From Pigmentiphaga sp. NML080357 (GTDB taxonomy: Bacteria; Pseudomonadota; Gammaproteobacteria; Burkholderiales; Burkholderiaceae_B): 64,000 nucleotides of DNA. The notes below the pieces were generated by a model, which was given only the letters and a program-made list of their open reading frames with translations, was not told the origin of the DNA and searched no databases. The position numbers and the translations under genes are program-made. The stretch spans positions 1-64,000 of the forward strand of contig NZ_NINW01000050.1 in the NCBI RefSeq assembly GCF_002188465.1, in the 5' to 3' direction. Shown here piece by piece: positions 7,019 to 15,442 of this stretch. Numbering within the stretch: the first letter of the stretch is position 1; each line of letters begins with the position of its first letter.

Positions 7019-8005
7019 ATGGATCGTCGAACAGCATTGAAAGCAGCAGGTGGCATGGCGGCTCTGGCATGGACGCTGCCCCTGCGCGCCCAGGAGAAGT
7101 ATCCCTCGCGCCCCGTGCGCATCGTGGTGCAGTACCCGCCGGGCGGCGTGACGGACGTCGCTGCGCGCCTGGTGGGCGAGGTGCTGACCAGGAAGTACGG
7201 CCAGCCGGTAGTGATCGAGAACCGCCCCGGCGCCAGCGGCATCATCGGCCAGCAATACGTGGCCGGCACGCCCGCCGACGGCTACACGCTCATCACCGGC
7301 GGACTGGGCGGCAACGTGATTCCCCCGGTCACCGTGCGCAACCTGCCGCTGGACGTGGTCCATGCTTTCGTACCCATTGCCCAGGTGGCGGAGTTCGTGA
7401 ACATCCTCGTCGTGTCGAGCCATCACCCCGCGACCTCGGTGCGCGCACTCATCGATTACGCCAAGCGTTCGCCCAAGCCCCTGAGTTACGGCTCCAACGG
7501 GCTGGGCACTTCAGTGCACCTGACCAGCGAGCTGTTCGCCTCGACGGTCGGCATCGACCTCATGCACGTACCATACAAAGGCAGCAACGAGGCCCTGGTC
7601 GATACCGTGAACGGCAACCTGGATTTCTGTTTTTCCAACCTGCCGCCGGTCATTCCCCTCCTGAAAAGCGGCAAGCTGCGCGCGCTCGCGGTGACGAGTT
7701 CCTATCGCACCCAGCAACTGCCCGACGTACCCACCATGGCGGAAGCCGGCGTGCCCGACTTTGCCGTGACGAGCTGGCTGGGCATCTACGGGCCGGCCAA
7801 GATGCCGGCCGCCATCGTGGCGCAATTGGGCCGGGATATCTCCGAAGGCCTGCGCCAGCCCGAGATGACGGCGAAGCTGCAGGCTGCCGGGTTCGAGCCG
7901 CGGCCGCTCGATTCGGTGGAGTTCGCGCGGGTGAACCGCTCTGAGCTGGAGCGCTGGGATGCCATCGCCAAGCGGTCCAAGGTGGCGCTGGAGTTCGGCC
8001 AGTAG
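7019..8005 (+). CDS. Bug-family tripartite tricarboxylate transporter receptor
   Basis: A 328-residue periplasmic solute-binding protein of the Bug/TctC type, which are numerous in Bordetella. The N-terminus MDRRTALKAAGGMAALAWTL has a twin-Arg-like RRTALK start, a hydrophobic stretch and a cleavage-like LRAQ site. The family motifs YPSRPVRIVVQYPPGG (about 30-45) and ENRPGASG (about 70) follow, and YGSNGLGTSVHL and HVPYKGSN mark the ligand cleft. No TctA/TctB membrane partners are nearby, as is usual for Bug orphans. It likely binds the substrate or an intermediate of the adjoining catabolic genes. The ribosome site before the ATG is weak. An operator-like palindrome lies about 55 bases upstream of the start. 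Confidence 0.92.
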   Translation: MDRRTALKAAGGMAALAWTLPLRAQEKYPSRPVRIVVQYPPGGVTDVAARLVGEVLTRKYGQPVVIENRPGASGIIGQQYVAGTPADGYTLITGGLGGNVIPPVTVRNLPLDVVHAFVPIAQVAEFVNILVVSSHHPATSVRALIDYAKRSPKPLSYGSNGLGTSVHLTSELFASTVGIDLMHVPYKGSNEALVDTVNGNLDFCFSNLPPVIPLLKSGKLRALAVTSSYRTQQLPDVPTMAEAGVPDFAVTSWLGIYGPAKMPAAIVAQLGRDISEGLRQPEMTAKLQAAGFEPRPLDSVEFARVNRSELERWDAIAKRSKVALEFGQ

Positions 8006-8016
8006 GGCGGGCGACG

Positions 8017-8041
8017 GGATGCCGGATGCGATCCGGCATCC
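8017..8041 (+). terminator. Perfect hairpin after the Bug receptor gene
   Basis: An 11-bp perfect stem (GGATGCCGGAT / ATCCGGCATCC) with a three-base loop starts 12 bases after the receptor stop codon. There is no T run after it, so it is a terminator-like or RNA-stabilising hairpin rather than a standard intrinsic terminator. Confidence 0.5.
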
Positions 8042-8052
8042 GCGGGTGCGCA

Positions 8053-8081
8053 TTGTTTAATCCAGACCCGGCGGATATAGT
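8053..8081 (+). promoter_or_regulatory. Predicted promoter of the LysR gene at 8091
   Basis: TTGTTT (8053-8058) and TATAGT (8076-8081) are separated by 17 bases. Transcription would start only a few bases before the ATG at 8091, and no Shine-Dalgarno sequence is visible, so the message may be nearly leaderless. Confidence 0.5.
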
Positions 8082-8090
8082 GACGCTGCC

Positions 8091-9053
8091 ATGGATATCA
8101 ACAAGCTGGACCTCAATCTTCTGCTGGTATTCGAAGCGCTCTACCTCGAGCGTAATGTCACGCGCGCGGGCGAGCGCGTGGGCCTGTCGCAGCCTTCCAT
8201 GAGCAACGCCCTGCTGCGTTTGCGCAATCAATGCAATGATCCGCTCTTCGTTCGCACGCAGGGCGGCATGGAGCCCACGCCCTATGCCGCGGAACTGGCC
8301 GGCAACGTGTTGCGGGCGCTCGAGCTGGTGCGCAACGGCTTCGAGCAGGCGAGCGGATTCGATCCGGCCAGCACCCAGCGCAGCTTCACGCTGCTGATGT
8401 CCGACTTCTCGCAGTTCCTGGTCTTGCCGCAATTGGTGGCGCGCTTCAAGTCATCCGCGCCGGGCGTGAGCCTGGTGGTCAGCAGTCTCAGCCGCGAGCA
8501 CTACCGCGCCGCGCTCGAGAGCGGCGATGCGGATCTCGCGGTAGGCAACCTGCAGGAACTGCAAAGCGGCTTCTACCAGCAGGGCCTGTTCGTCGACCAG
8601 CATGTCTGCGTGATGGGCCGTGGCTTCAGGAAGGCGGGCGCCGCCATCACGCTCGACGAATACCTGGCGGCGCGCCACCTGGTGGTGACCGCCAACAAGA
8701 CTGACCTGCAGATCGAGAAGGAACTCGGCAAGCAGGGCCATCGGCGCGAAGTGGCGCTGCGCGTGCCGAATTACCTGGTACTGCCCAAGATTCTGGCCCA
8801 GACGGATCTGGTGGTCACCGTGCCCGAGGTCATCGCCCAGGCGATCACCGACGATGCCGAAGGCGCCACCTGGTCGCCGCTGCCGTTCCAGACGCCCCAT
8901 ACGCACATCCGGCAGTTCTGGCACGCGCGCTATCACCACGATGGAGCCAACATCTGGCTGCGCAAGCAGATCGCCGACCTGCACATCGGCGCGAGCTTGC
9001 GCCGGGTGGGAGGCGGGGAAGGGCAGCCGGCGGGATGGTCGGCGGCGGCGTGA
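8091..9053 (+). CDS. LysR-type transcriptional regulator (NodD/PcpR/NahR-like)
   Basis: A 320-residue LysR regulator. The N-terminal winged helix (residues 1-65) opens with DINKLDLNLLLVFEALYLE and contains the recognition-helix segment RVGLSQPSMSNALLRLR, in the form seen in the NodD/NahR/PcpR branch. The effector domain follows from about residue 90. It is transcribed in the same direction as the Bug receptor but has its own promoter, so it may control the adjacent catabolic cluster. The length is slightly above the usual 300 because of a basic, low-complexity C-terminus. The inducer is unknown. Confidence 0.92.
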   Translation: MDINKLDLNLLLVFEALYLERNVTRAGERVGLSQPSMSNALLRLRNQCNDPLFVRTQGGMEPTPYAAELAGNVLRALELVRNGFEQASGFDPASTQRSFTLLMSDFSQFLVLPQLVARFKSSAPGVSLVVSSLSREHYRAALESGDADLAVGNLQELQSGFYQQGLFVDQHVCVMGRGFRKAGAAITLDEYLAARHLVVTANKTDLQIEKELGKQGHRREVALRVPNYLVLPKILAQTDLVVTVPEVIAQAITDDAEGATWSPLPFQTPHTHIRQFWHARYHHDGANIWLRKQIADLHIGASLRRVGGGEGQPAGWSAAA

Positions 9054-9089
9054 GCCGCCCGTTGCACCCGACGCGAACCGACGACACAC

Positions 9090-9821
9090 CTAGCCCGCGA
9101 GGGCGACCAGATGTCCCCAGTTCAGCCGCGACTGCAGGTGGAAGTAGGTCATGGCGAGCCAGCCCTTGCGCGCCCATGCCGTCACGGTGGCGTCAGGCAA
9201 CTGGTCGAACCGCGTTTCGTCGACCACGTGAAAGCCGTCCAGCGTGACGCGCTCGCCGCTCTGCAGTTCGACCGCCACCTGGCGCGGAATCATCAGGTTC
9301 TCGGCCTGCAGCGCGGCGACGTATTCGCGCGTCATCGTCAGTCCCGCCTGCAGTTCCCCCAGGAACTGCAGCATTTCGCTCACGACAGCGGTGGGCTGGC
9401 CGCCCTCGAACAGGGCTTCGGCATCGGTAGCCGTGCTGCGCAGGTGATCGGCGCTCTCGTCCACGCACAACGCATAGCGTTCGCTGGCCGGGTCCTCCTG
9501 CAGGATGAACGGATAGCGGCGCAGGTGGGCGGGAATGTAGCGACTGGGCAGCCACCTGCCGTCGGCGTCGACCATGAGGTTTTCCGCCGTGCGCAGGCCC
9601 AGCACCGCCATGGGCATGTGCTGTTCGCCGGCGAACACGATAGGCAGGTCGCGCGCGGCCATCGCGAATTCCGTCGCCACCAGCGGCACAGCGGTCTGGC
9701 CACGCGAAAAGGCGTAGCCGGCATTGCGGTCGAGCTTGAGGTGGGCGTGGCGCTGCGGGTCCAGCGCGCGCGCCTGTTCGAACATGGGGGCGTAGGTGCC
9801 GGCGGGGGTCGAGGTGGTCAT
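9090..9821 (-). CDS. SapC family protein
   Basis: A 243-residue cytosolic-looking protein that I recognise as the SapC family. The name comes from a Campylobacter S-layer locus and the biochemical role is unknown. Recognisable parts are the repeated RHAHLKLD opening, an LPIVFAGEQ-like core (about 60), WLPSRYIPAHLRRYPF (about 90-105) and the closing AWARKGWLAMTYFHLQSRLNWGHLVALA. There is no signal peptide or membrane segment. It follows the allophanate hydrolase gene in the same direction, with 57 bases between that contain the 18-bp palindrome CGATGCCG-CG-CGGCATCG at 9841-9858. No S-layer gene is nearby. Confidence 0.78.
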   Translation of the reverse strand: MTTSTPAGTYAPMFEQARALDPQRHAHLKLDRNAGYAFSRGQTAVPLVATEFAMAARDLPIVFAGEQHMPMAVLGLRTAENLMVDADGRWLPSRYIPAHLRRYPFILQEDPASERYALCVDESADHLRSTATDAEALFEGGQPTAVVSEMLQFLGELQAGLTMTREYVAALQAENLMIPRQVAVELQSGERVTLDGFHVVDETRFDQLPDATVTAWARKGWLAMTYFHLQSRLNWGHLVALAG

Positions 9822-9878
9822 GGAATCCTTGCACGAAGGTCGATGCCGCGCGGCATCGTCATGACCGCAATGGTAACG

Positions 9879-11519
9879 CTACGCGCGGGCGCCGTCCCCC
9901 TCGAGGCTCTGAACATAGCGCCGCCAGCCGCCAAACGCCGAGACGTCGCGCGCGCCTTGCGCCGCCCACGGTTCGCAGACGAAACCATGCACCATCGTGC
10001 CGTCCTCCAGGGCCAGGCTGCCTATGCCCAGCGGCGCGAGCACCTGCCTGAGGAAAGCGCCGACCTGCCCCAGGGGAAGATTCCACACCTCGACCGCGAT
10101 CGAGGCGCCGCCTGCGCCGACGCGCACGAGACCGGGCTTGGGCGGCGTGGTGCCCGGCAGCGCGTAGAGCCGGTATTCCGCCGCGGTACGGGTCTCGCGC
10201 AGCTTGCGCGCGCCTAGATCGGTCAACTGCCAGTTCAGCGGCATGCCGCTCAGGTGGGCGCCGACCACCGCGATCGGCAGGGCATCGGCCAGGGGCGGTG
10301 CGATCTCGCGCGGCGCGGGCAGCGGCGCGCCGGTCGCCCCCTGCGGCAAGCCGGTGGCATGGTGGAAGCGCTGGCCCAGTTGAGCCAGCCGCCAGTCCGA
10401 GCCCGAGGGCCCGATCAGCGTGATGCCGAACGGCAGGCCGTCGGCGCGCAGCGAGGCCGGCACGGCCAGCGCGGCCCAGCGCAGCAGGTTGACGAAGTTG
10501 GTGTATCGGCCGAGCGTACGATTCAGGCCGATGGGATCGGCCAGCATGGCGGCGATGGTGGGCAGCGTGGGGGCGGTCGGCACGGCCAGCACGTCCATGT
10601 CGCGCCAGACTGTGGACAGCCGCTCGCGCGCCTCGTCCAGCCTGGCCTGCATCGCCAGCACGTCGGCCGCGCCATGGTGCCGGCTGCCGCCGATAATGGT
10701 GCGCACGGGCTCGATGACCGCCTCGGGCCGGGCATCGAAGAATTCGCGGATGGCCTCGTAGCGCTCGGCCACCAGCGCGCTTTCGTACAGCCATGACGCG
10801 ACTTCCGCCAGCGGCGCGTCGTCGATGGGTACCGCGGTACCCCCCAGCGCCTCGAGTTGCCGGCATGCCGCTTCGTAGGCCTGGGCCGCGAGCGCGTCGC
10901 CGGCGAAATCCGGACGCATCGGCACCCCGAAGCGGAAGGACGCCGGCATGGCCCGCAAGTCGGGGGCCACGGCATCGGTGTCGGCCAGCACGTTGAGCAC
11001 GTCCACCGCCTCGGCTACTGTGCGGGCGAAGATGCTGGCGGTATCGAAGCTGCGCGAGGCCGGAAATACGCCCTTGGCGCTGAGCAGGCCGATGGATGGC
11101 TTGAGCCCGACGATGTTGTTGAAGCCGGCCGGCACCCGGCCGGAACCGGCCGTGTCGGTACCCAGGGCCACGTCCGCCTCGCCGGTGGCCACCGCCCAGG
11201 CCGAGCCGCTGCTGGAGCCGCCGCTGACGTATTCGGGGCGCAGCGCATTGGGAACCGCCCCAAAAGGGGACCGCGTGCCGTTCAGCCCGCACGCGAACTG
11301 GTCGAGGTTGGTCTTGCCGACGATCGATGCACCGGCATCGAGCAGTTTTTGCACCACGGCGGCGCTAGCCGCGGGCATGTAGGCAAACTCGGGGCAGGCG
11401 CAGGTGGTCGGCACGCCGGCCACGTCGATGTTGTCCTTGACGGCCACGCGCACGTGCGCGAGCGGGCCCGAGGCGCGGGTGCGGAGAGGAGGGGAAAGGC
11501 GGCGGATCCAGGCTGACAT
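9879..11519 (-). CDS. atzF: Allophanate hydrolase
   Basis: A 546-residue amidase-signature enzyme with a C-terminal extension, as in AtzF. The amidase half (about 1-420) shows the Ser-cisSer-Lys elements: Lys in VAVKDNID (about 27), GGSSSGSA (about 105) and GTDTAGSGRVPAG with the nucleophilic Ser (about 128). The additional C-terminal domain (about 430-546, with GRR-free LPLGQVGAFL and FVCEPWAAQGARDVSAFGGWRRY) matches allophanate hydrolases. The enzyme splits allophanate to CO2 and ammonia, the last step of urea-amidolyase or s-triazine routes. No urea carboxylase is visible here. The ATG at 11519 matches the family N-terminus. The nitrogen-scavenging role fits the purine genes further right. 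Confidence 0.88.
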   Translation of the reverse strand: MSAWIRRLSPPLRTRASGPLAHVRVAVKDNIDVAGVPTTCACPEFAYMPAASAAVVQKLLDAGASIVGKTNLDQFACGLNGTRSPFGAVPNALRPEYVSGGSSSGSAWAVATGEADVALGTDTAGSGRVPAGFNNIVGLKPSIGLLSAKGVFPASRSFDTASIFARTVAEAVDVLNVLADTDAVAPDLRAMPASFRFGVPMRPDFAGDALAAQAYEAACRQLEALGGTAVPIDDAPLAEVASWLYESALVAERYEAIREFFDARPEAVIEPVRTIIGGSRHHGAADVLAMQARLDEARERLSTVWRDMDVLAVPTAPTLPTIAAMLADPIGLNRTLGRYTNFVNLLRWAALAVPASLRADGLPFGITLIGPSGSDWRLAQLGQRFHHATGLPQGATGAPLPAPREIAPPLADALPIAVVGAHLSGMPLNWQLTDLGARKLRETRTAAEYRLYALPGTTPPKPGLVRVGAGGASIAVEVWNLPLGQVGAFLRQVLAPLGIGSLALEDGTMVHGFVCEPWAAQGARDVSAFGGWRRYVQSLEGDGARA

Positions 11520-11652
11520 GGCAATCCCTGATAGACGATGTCCATGCTCAAGCAAGGGGCGTACCACGGCGCGGGCGGCGCCGGCCGGGCGCAACGCCGG
11601 GAAGGCGCGCGGGCCGCGGGCCCGCGTTTTCGGCTGCTCCCGTGGCTGTACG

Positions 11653-12378
11653 CTAGCAGGGCAGCCCGGCAATGCGCCGCAAGCCCGCCATGTCGAGGAT
11701 CTCGACTTCCCTCTGGCGCGTGCGCAGCAGCTGCGCCCTGGACAAGCGCGAAAACAGCCGGCTCACCGTCTCCAGCGTCAGGCCGAGGAAATTGCCGATC
11801 TCTTCGCGGCTCATCCGGAGGACGAATGTCGAGGCCGAATAGCCGCGGGCCGCCAGGCGCTCGGAAAGGTTGAGCAGGAAGACGGCCAGGCGTTCTTCGG
11901 CGCGCATGGCGCCCAGGGACAGCAGCATCTGCTGGTCGTGCTCGATCTCGCGGCTCATCAGCCGCATGAGCTGGCGCTGCAGGGACGGCAGATGACCGGC
12001 CAGGGAAGACAGGTCCCGTACCGGGATCACGCAGACTTCGCTGTCTTCCAGGGCGACGGCGGTGGAGGCATGGGCGGTCCGGGCCAGGCCATCCAGCCCG
12101 ACGATTTCGCCGGCCAGGTGAAAGCCCGTGATCTGCTGGCGTCCGTCGGCCCGTTCGAGGACCGTCTTCAGTGTGCCGAAGCGGATGCCGTAGACCGCCT
12201 CCAGTCCGTCCCCCACGTGGAACAGCGCCTGGCCTTTCGCGACCCGTATGCGTTCCTGCACCAGCTCATCCATCCTGCCGGCGTCGTCGGCCTCCATGCC
12301 GACGGGCAGGCAGAACTGGCCCAGCCCGCAGGTCGAGCAGCGGACGGAGTCGGAGGCGAGCGGAATGCGTTTGTTCAT
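11653..12378 (-). CDS. btr: FNR-type oxygen-sensing transcriptional regulator
   Basis: A 241-residue Crp/Fnr regulator of the oxygen-sensing type. Cys14, Cys17 and Cys23 (C-x2-C-x5-C) and a fourth Cys in DSEVCVIP (about 115) reproduce the four [4Fe-4S] ligands of FNR. The cyclic-nucleotide-like barrel is followed by a dimer helix and a helix-turn-helix whose recognition helix LTLETVSRLF carries the E-x2-S-R contact residues for TTGAT half-sites. Bordetella Btr is the known homologue. The upstream LysR gene lies 36 bases away in the same direction. It likely activates microaerobic genes elsewhere, and I see no TTGAT-N4-ATCAA site in its own short upstream region. Confidence 0.9.
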   Translation of the reverse strand: MNKRIPLASDSVRCSTCGLGQFCLPVGMEADDAGRMDELVQERIRVAKGQALFHVGDGLEAVYGIRFGTLKTVLERADGRQQITGFHLAGEIVGLDGLARTAHASTAVALEDSEVCVIPVRDLSSLAGHLPSLQRQLMRLMSREIEHDQQMLLSLGAMRAEERLAVFLLNLSERLAARGYSASTFVLRMSREEIGNFLGLTLETVSRLFSRLSRAQLLRTRQREVEILDMAGLRRIAGLPC

Positions 12379-12414
12379 GGATGGCGAATCGTCGCGGTAG
12401 CGGCCGGACCGCTG

Positions 12415-13311
12415 CTAGGGCAGGCGGCCGGCGTAGCTTTGCCGCAGCATGTCGATGAAGACCCGCACGCGCGGCGGCAGGTGCTTGCGCTGCGGGTAGA
12501 CGGCGTAGATGGCGTTGGGCGGCGGGGCGTAGTCGTCGAGCACGGTCACCAGCCGCCCCTGTTTCAGGTCGTCTTCGACCTCCCATAGCGACCGCCACGC
12601 CAGGCCCCGGCCGTCCAGGGTCCAGGCATGGAGGACGGCGCCGTCGGTGCATTCCAGCGTGCCGGAGACGCGCTGCGGGGTGGGTTTGCCGTCGATGGTG
12701 AAGAGCCAGCCGCGCGTCTGGCTGCCGCTGGCCCCGAACGACAAGCAGTTGTGGCGCGCCAGCTCCGATGGATGCCGGGGCGTGCCGTGGCGGCGCAGGT
12801 AGGCAGGCGAGGCCACCACCATCCGGCGGTTGTCGGCCAGGCGTACGCTGACGAGACTGGAGTCGGCCAGGTCGCCGATGCGTATGGCGCAGTCGTAGCC
12901 TTCGTTGACGAGGTCCACCAGCCGGTCGTTGAGGTCGAGGGTGACGCTGATGCCGGGATAGGTGTCGAGCAGCCGCGGCAGCAGCGGGGCGACGTGGCGC
13001 CGCCCGAACCCGGCCGGGGCGGTGACCCGCAGATGGCCCTTGGGATTCTCGCCGCCGGCCGCGACGCTGTTCTCGGCATTTTCCAGCGATTGGAGTATCT
13101 GCTGGCACTCCTCGAAGAATTCCGTTCCTTCCCGGCTCAGGGAGATCTTGCGGGTGGTGCGTATCAGCAGCTTGACCCCGAGGCGGGCCTCCAGCGCGTC
13201 GATGCGCCGGCCGATGACCGCCGGAGCGACGCCTTCGCTGCGCGCGGCCGCGGACAGGCTTCCGCGCGAGACGGCCGAAACGAAGGATTCGATCTGCTTG
13301 AAGCGATCCAT
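12415..13311 (-). CDS. LysR-type transcriptional regulator
   Basis: A 298-residue LysR regulator of the CrgA/DmlR-like group. The helix-turn-helix occupies residues 1-62 (MDRFKQIESFVSAVSRGSLSA and the recognition segment GVAPAVIGRRIDALEARLG). The effector domain begins near 90 (GHLRVTAPAGFGRRH). The open frame extends 40 codons upstream, but that stretch is proline-rich and unlike the family, so the ATG at 13311 is chosen. A perfect inverted repeat (GCAAATT, 7 bases, AATTTGC) lies at 13390-13410, a suitable autoregulatory site. The gene is followed after 36 bases by the FNR-type gene. The inducer and target are unknown. Confidence 0.9.
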   Translation of the reverse strand: MDRFKQIESFVSAVSRGSLSAAARSEGVAPAVIGRRIDALEARLGVKLLIRTTRKISLSREGTEFFEECQQILQSLENAENSVAAGGENPKGHLRVTAPAGFGRRHVAPLLPRLLDTYPGISVTLDLNDRLVDLVNEGYDCAIRIGDLADSSLVSVRLADNRRMVVASPAYLRRHGTPRHPSELARHNCLSFGASGSQTRGWLFTIDGKPTPQRVSGTLECTDGAVLHAWTLDGRGLAWRSLWEVEDDLKQGRLVTVLDDYAPPPNAIYAVYPQRKHLPPRVRVFIDMLRQSYAGRLP

Positions 13312-13389
13312 GGCGGGGAAGGGGCGAACATGCGCCGGCGGCGGGCGGGCATGCCGAGGTGGCAAGCCCGGCGGGCGCGGCGTATTTAT

Positions 13390-13410
13390 GCAAATTAGTA
13401 AATAATTTGC
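13390..13410. promoter_or_regulatory. Inverted repeat upstream of the LysR gene
   Basis: GCAAATT and AATTTGC are perfect 7-base arms separated by 7 bases, 79 bases before the LysR ATG, in a locally AT-rich stretch that also supplies possible -10 sequences. This spacing is typical of LysR recognition sites. The binder is inferred, not shown. Confidence 0.5.
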
Positions 13411-13430
13411 ACCGCATTTTAGCCTATCCA

Positions 13431-13464
13431 TAACAAAACCGCGCCCGCGGCCGGGCGGGCGCGG
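13431..13464 (-). terminator. Intrinsic terminator of the phytochrome operon
   Basis: Read leftward, a 10-bp perfect GC stem (CCGCGCCCGC / GCGGGCGCGG at 13439-13448 and 13455-13464) with a six-base loop is followed by TTTTGTT. It lies 16 bases past the hybrid-kinase stop codon. Confidence 0.75.
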
Positions 13465-13479
13465 AAGCGGTTCCCGCCC

Positions 13480-15420
13480 TCAGGACCGGTTGTCCCGTTG
13501 CAGCACGTCGATCAGGTGATCGATATCCAAAGGCTTGGTCAGATGGATGGCGAATCCCGCGCCCAGGCAGCGGCGCACGTCGGATTCCATGCCGTAGCCG
13601 GTAAGGGCTACCGCGATCTGGTCGGCGGCGGGCGCATAGTGCCTGAGCACGTCGATGCCGTCGCCGTCGGGCAGGCCCATGTCGCTGACGAGCACGTCGT
13701 AGCGCTTGGCATCGATACATGCGCAGGCTGCCGCCACGTTCTCGGCGATGTCGACCTCGTAGCCGTATTCGGCCAGGAGGAATTGCATGGCCTCGGCCGT
13801 ATCGCCGTTGTCCTCCACCAGCAGAATGGTGGCCGGCCGGTGCGTGGAGGGCGATGCGGGCGTCTCCACGGGCGCAGGCGCCTGCACGTCGCCGCCCGCC
13901 GGGTCGTCGAGCGTGAGCGTGAAAGTGGTGCCCTTGCCCTGGCCCTCGCTGCGCACGCTCAGCGTGCCGCCGTGGCGCTGCGCGAGCGAACTCGCGATCG
14001 CCAGCCCCAGCCCGAGCCCGCCGCGGGCCTGCGCCGATTCTTCTTCGCCCTGGTCGAAGGCGTCGAAAATGCGCTTGAGCGCCTGCGGCGGGATGCCTAT
14101 GCCGGTGTCCGAGACGTCCACCGCGATCTTTCCCGGCATGGGCTGGTACATGGTGATGCCGATCTCGCCGGCGCGCGGCGTGAACTTGATGGCGTTCTTG
14201 AGCAGGTTCCAGATGATCTGCTGCAACCGGGCCGGATCGGCCTGGACGATGACCGGATACGGCAGGGGCGTGTAGCGCAGTTCGATGTGGCGGGCCGCCG
14301 CTTCTTCGCGGAAGATCTCCGCGATGCCGTTCAGGATGGCGACGAGGTCCGTGGGCTCGAGGCGCAGGCTCAGTTTGTCGTTGACGATCTTGGAGATGTC
14401 GAGCAGGTCGTCGATGAGCCGCGCCTCGACCTCCACGTTGCGCTTGATGAGCTCGATGCTGCGCCGGCATTCGGGCGGCAGGTCCTGGCGCAGGTCCAGC
14501 GCCTGGGCCGCGGCGTAGATGGGGCCGAGCGGCGTGCGCAGTTCGTGCGACAGCACGGCCAGGAACCGGTCCTTGGCGCGGTTGGCCGCCTCGGCCTGTT
14601 CCTTGGCCATCTGCAAGAGGTCGGCCGCCACCCGGGTGTCGGTCATGTCGCGGACGATGCGCGAGAATCCCCGGACGGCGCCGCCATTGCCGAAGATGGC
14701 CGTGGTCACGACCGAGGCGTAGAACGTGGCGCCGTTCTTGCGCATCAGCCATCGTTCCTCGGCCAGGCTGGTGCCGGTGCTGATCTCGGCCAATCGTTCG
14801 ACCAGCGGCCGCTCGGTCGGCTGGCCGGGTTCGGGCGGCAGGTTGAACATGTCGCCGGGGCGTCCGATCACTTCTTCGGCGGGATAGCCGAACAGCCATT
14901 CCGAGGCGCGGTTCCAGCTTTCTATCGTGCCGTCCAGCGACAGCGTCGCCACGGAGTAGTCCCGTAGCGCGTCGATCAACTGGCCGAAGTAGGTTTCGCT
15001 CTCGCGCAGGCGCCTTTCTGCATCGTGCCGGGAGCGGCGCTCCCGGGCCTCGTCCAGGGCCCGCTGCACGACGATGGGCAGGCGGTCCAGGCGTTGCTTG
15101 AGGACGTAGTCGGTCGCACCTTCCTTGAGCATGTCCACCGCGTGTTCCTCGCCCAGCACGCCAGAGACGAAAATGAACGGCAGCGCCGAAGGATGGCTGC
15201 GCGCGATCCGCAGCGCCTCGCTGCCCGGGAAACCCGGCATGTGGAAGTCGGACAGCACGAGATCGAAGGTTCCGCTGTCCAGGGCCTTGATGAAGTCGGC
15301 TTCGTTGTTGACGATGACGCCCTCGACGTCGAGCCCGGCGATTGCCAGGCGTTCCAGGGTCAATTCCGCATCGTGAGGGTCGTCTTCGGCCAGAAGGACT
15401 CGCATGACAGGCAGATTCAC
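13480..15420 (-). CDS. Hybrid sensor histidine kinase/response regulator (REC-PAS-HK-REC)
   Basis: A 646-residue hybrid kinase with four modules. The N-terminal receiver (about 5-125) has LAEDD, a phosphoacceptor in LVLSDFHMPG and Lys in YVLKQ. A PAS domain follows (about 140-260). The HisKA/HATPase core (about 275-510) has the phosphorylated His in VLSHELRTPLGP, the N box NLLKNAIKFTP and G boxes DTGIGIPP and GGLGLGLAI. The C-terminal receiver (about 525-640) has LVEDN, VSDMGLPDGDG and LTKPLD. There are no membrane helices, so it is cytosolic. A GTG at 15420 preceded by GGGAG is chosen over an ATG at 15405 that lacks a ribosome site. It is the last gene of the operon after the response regulator (22-base gap) and probably relays or integrates the phytochrome signal. 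Confidence 0.92.
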   Translation of the reverse strand: MNLPVMRVLLAEDDPHDAELTLERLAIAGLDVEGVIVNNEADFIKALDSGTFDLVLSDFHMPGFPGSEALRIARSHPSALPFIFVSGVLGEEHAVDMLKEGATDYVLKQRLDRLPIVVQRALDEARERRSRHDAERRLRESETYFGQLIDALRDYSVATLSLDGTIESWNRASEWLFGYPAEEVIGRPGDMFNLPPEPGQPTERPLVERLAEISTGTSLAEERWLMRKNGATFYASVVTTAIFGNGGAVRGFSRIVRDMTDTRVAADLLQMAKEQAEAANRAKDRFLAVLSHELRTPLGPIYAAAQALDLRQDLPPECRRSIELIKRNVEVEARLIDDLLDISKIVNDKLSLRLEPTDLVAILNGIAEIFREEAAARHIELRYTPLPYPVIVQADPARLQQIIWNLLKNAIKFTPRAGEIGITMYQPMPGKIAVDVSDTGIGIPPQALKRIFDAFDQGEEESAQARGGLGLGLAIASSLAQRHGGTLSVRSEGQGKGTTFTLTLDDPAGGDVQAPAPVETPASPSTHRPATILLVEDNGDTAEAMQFLLAEYGYEVDIAENVAAACACIDAKRYDVLVSDMGLPDGDGIDVLRHYAPAADQIAVALTGYGMESDVRRCLGAGFAIHLTKPLDIDHLIDVLQRDNRS

Positions 15421-15442
15421 TTTAAGCGGGCTCCCGGACGCG

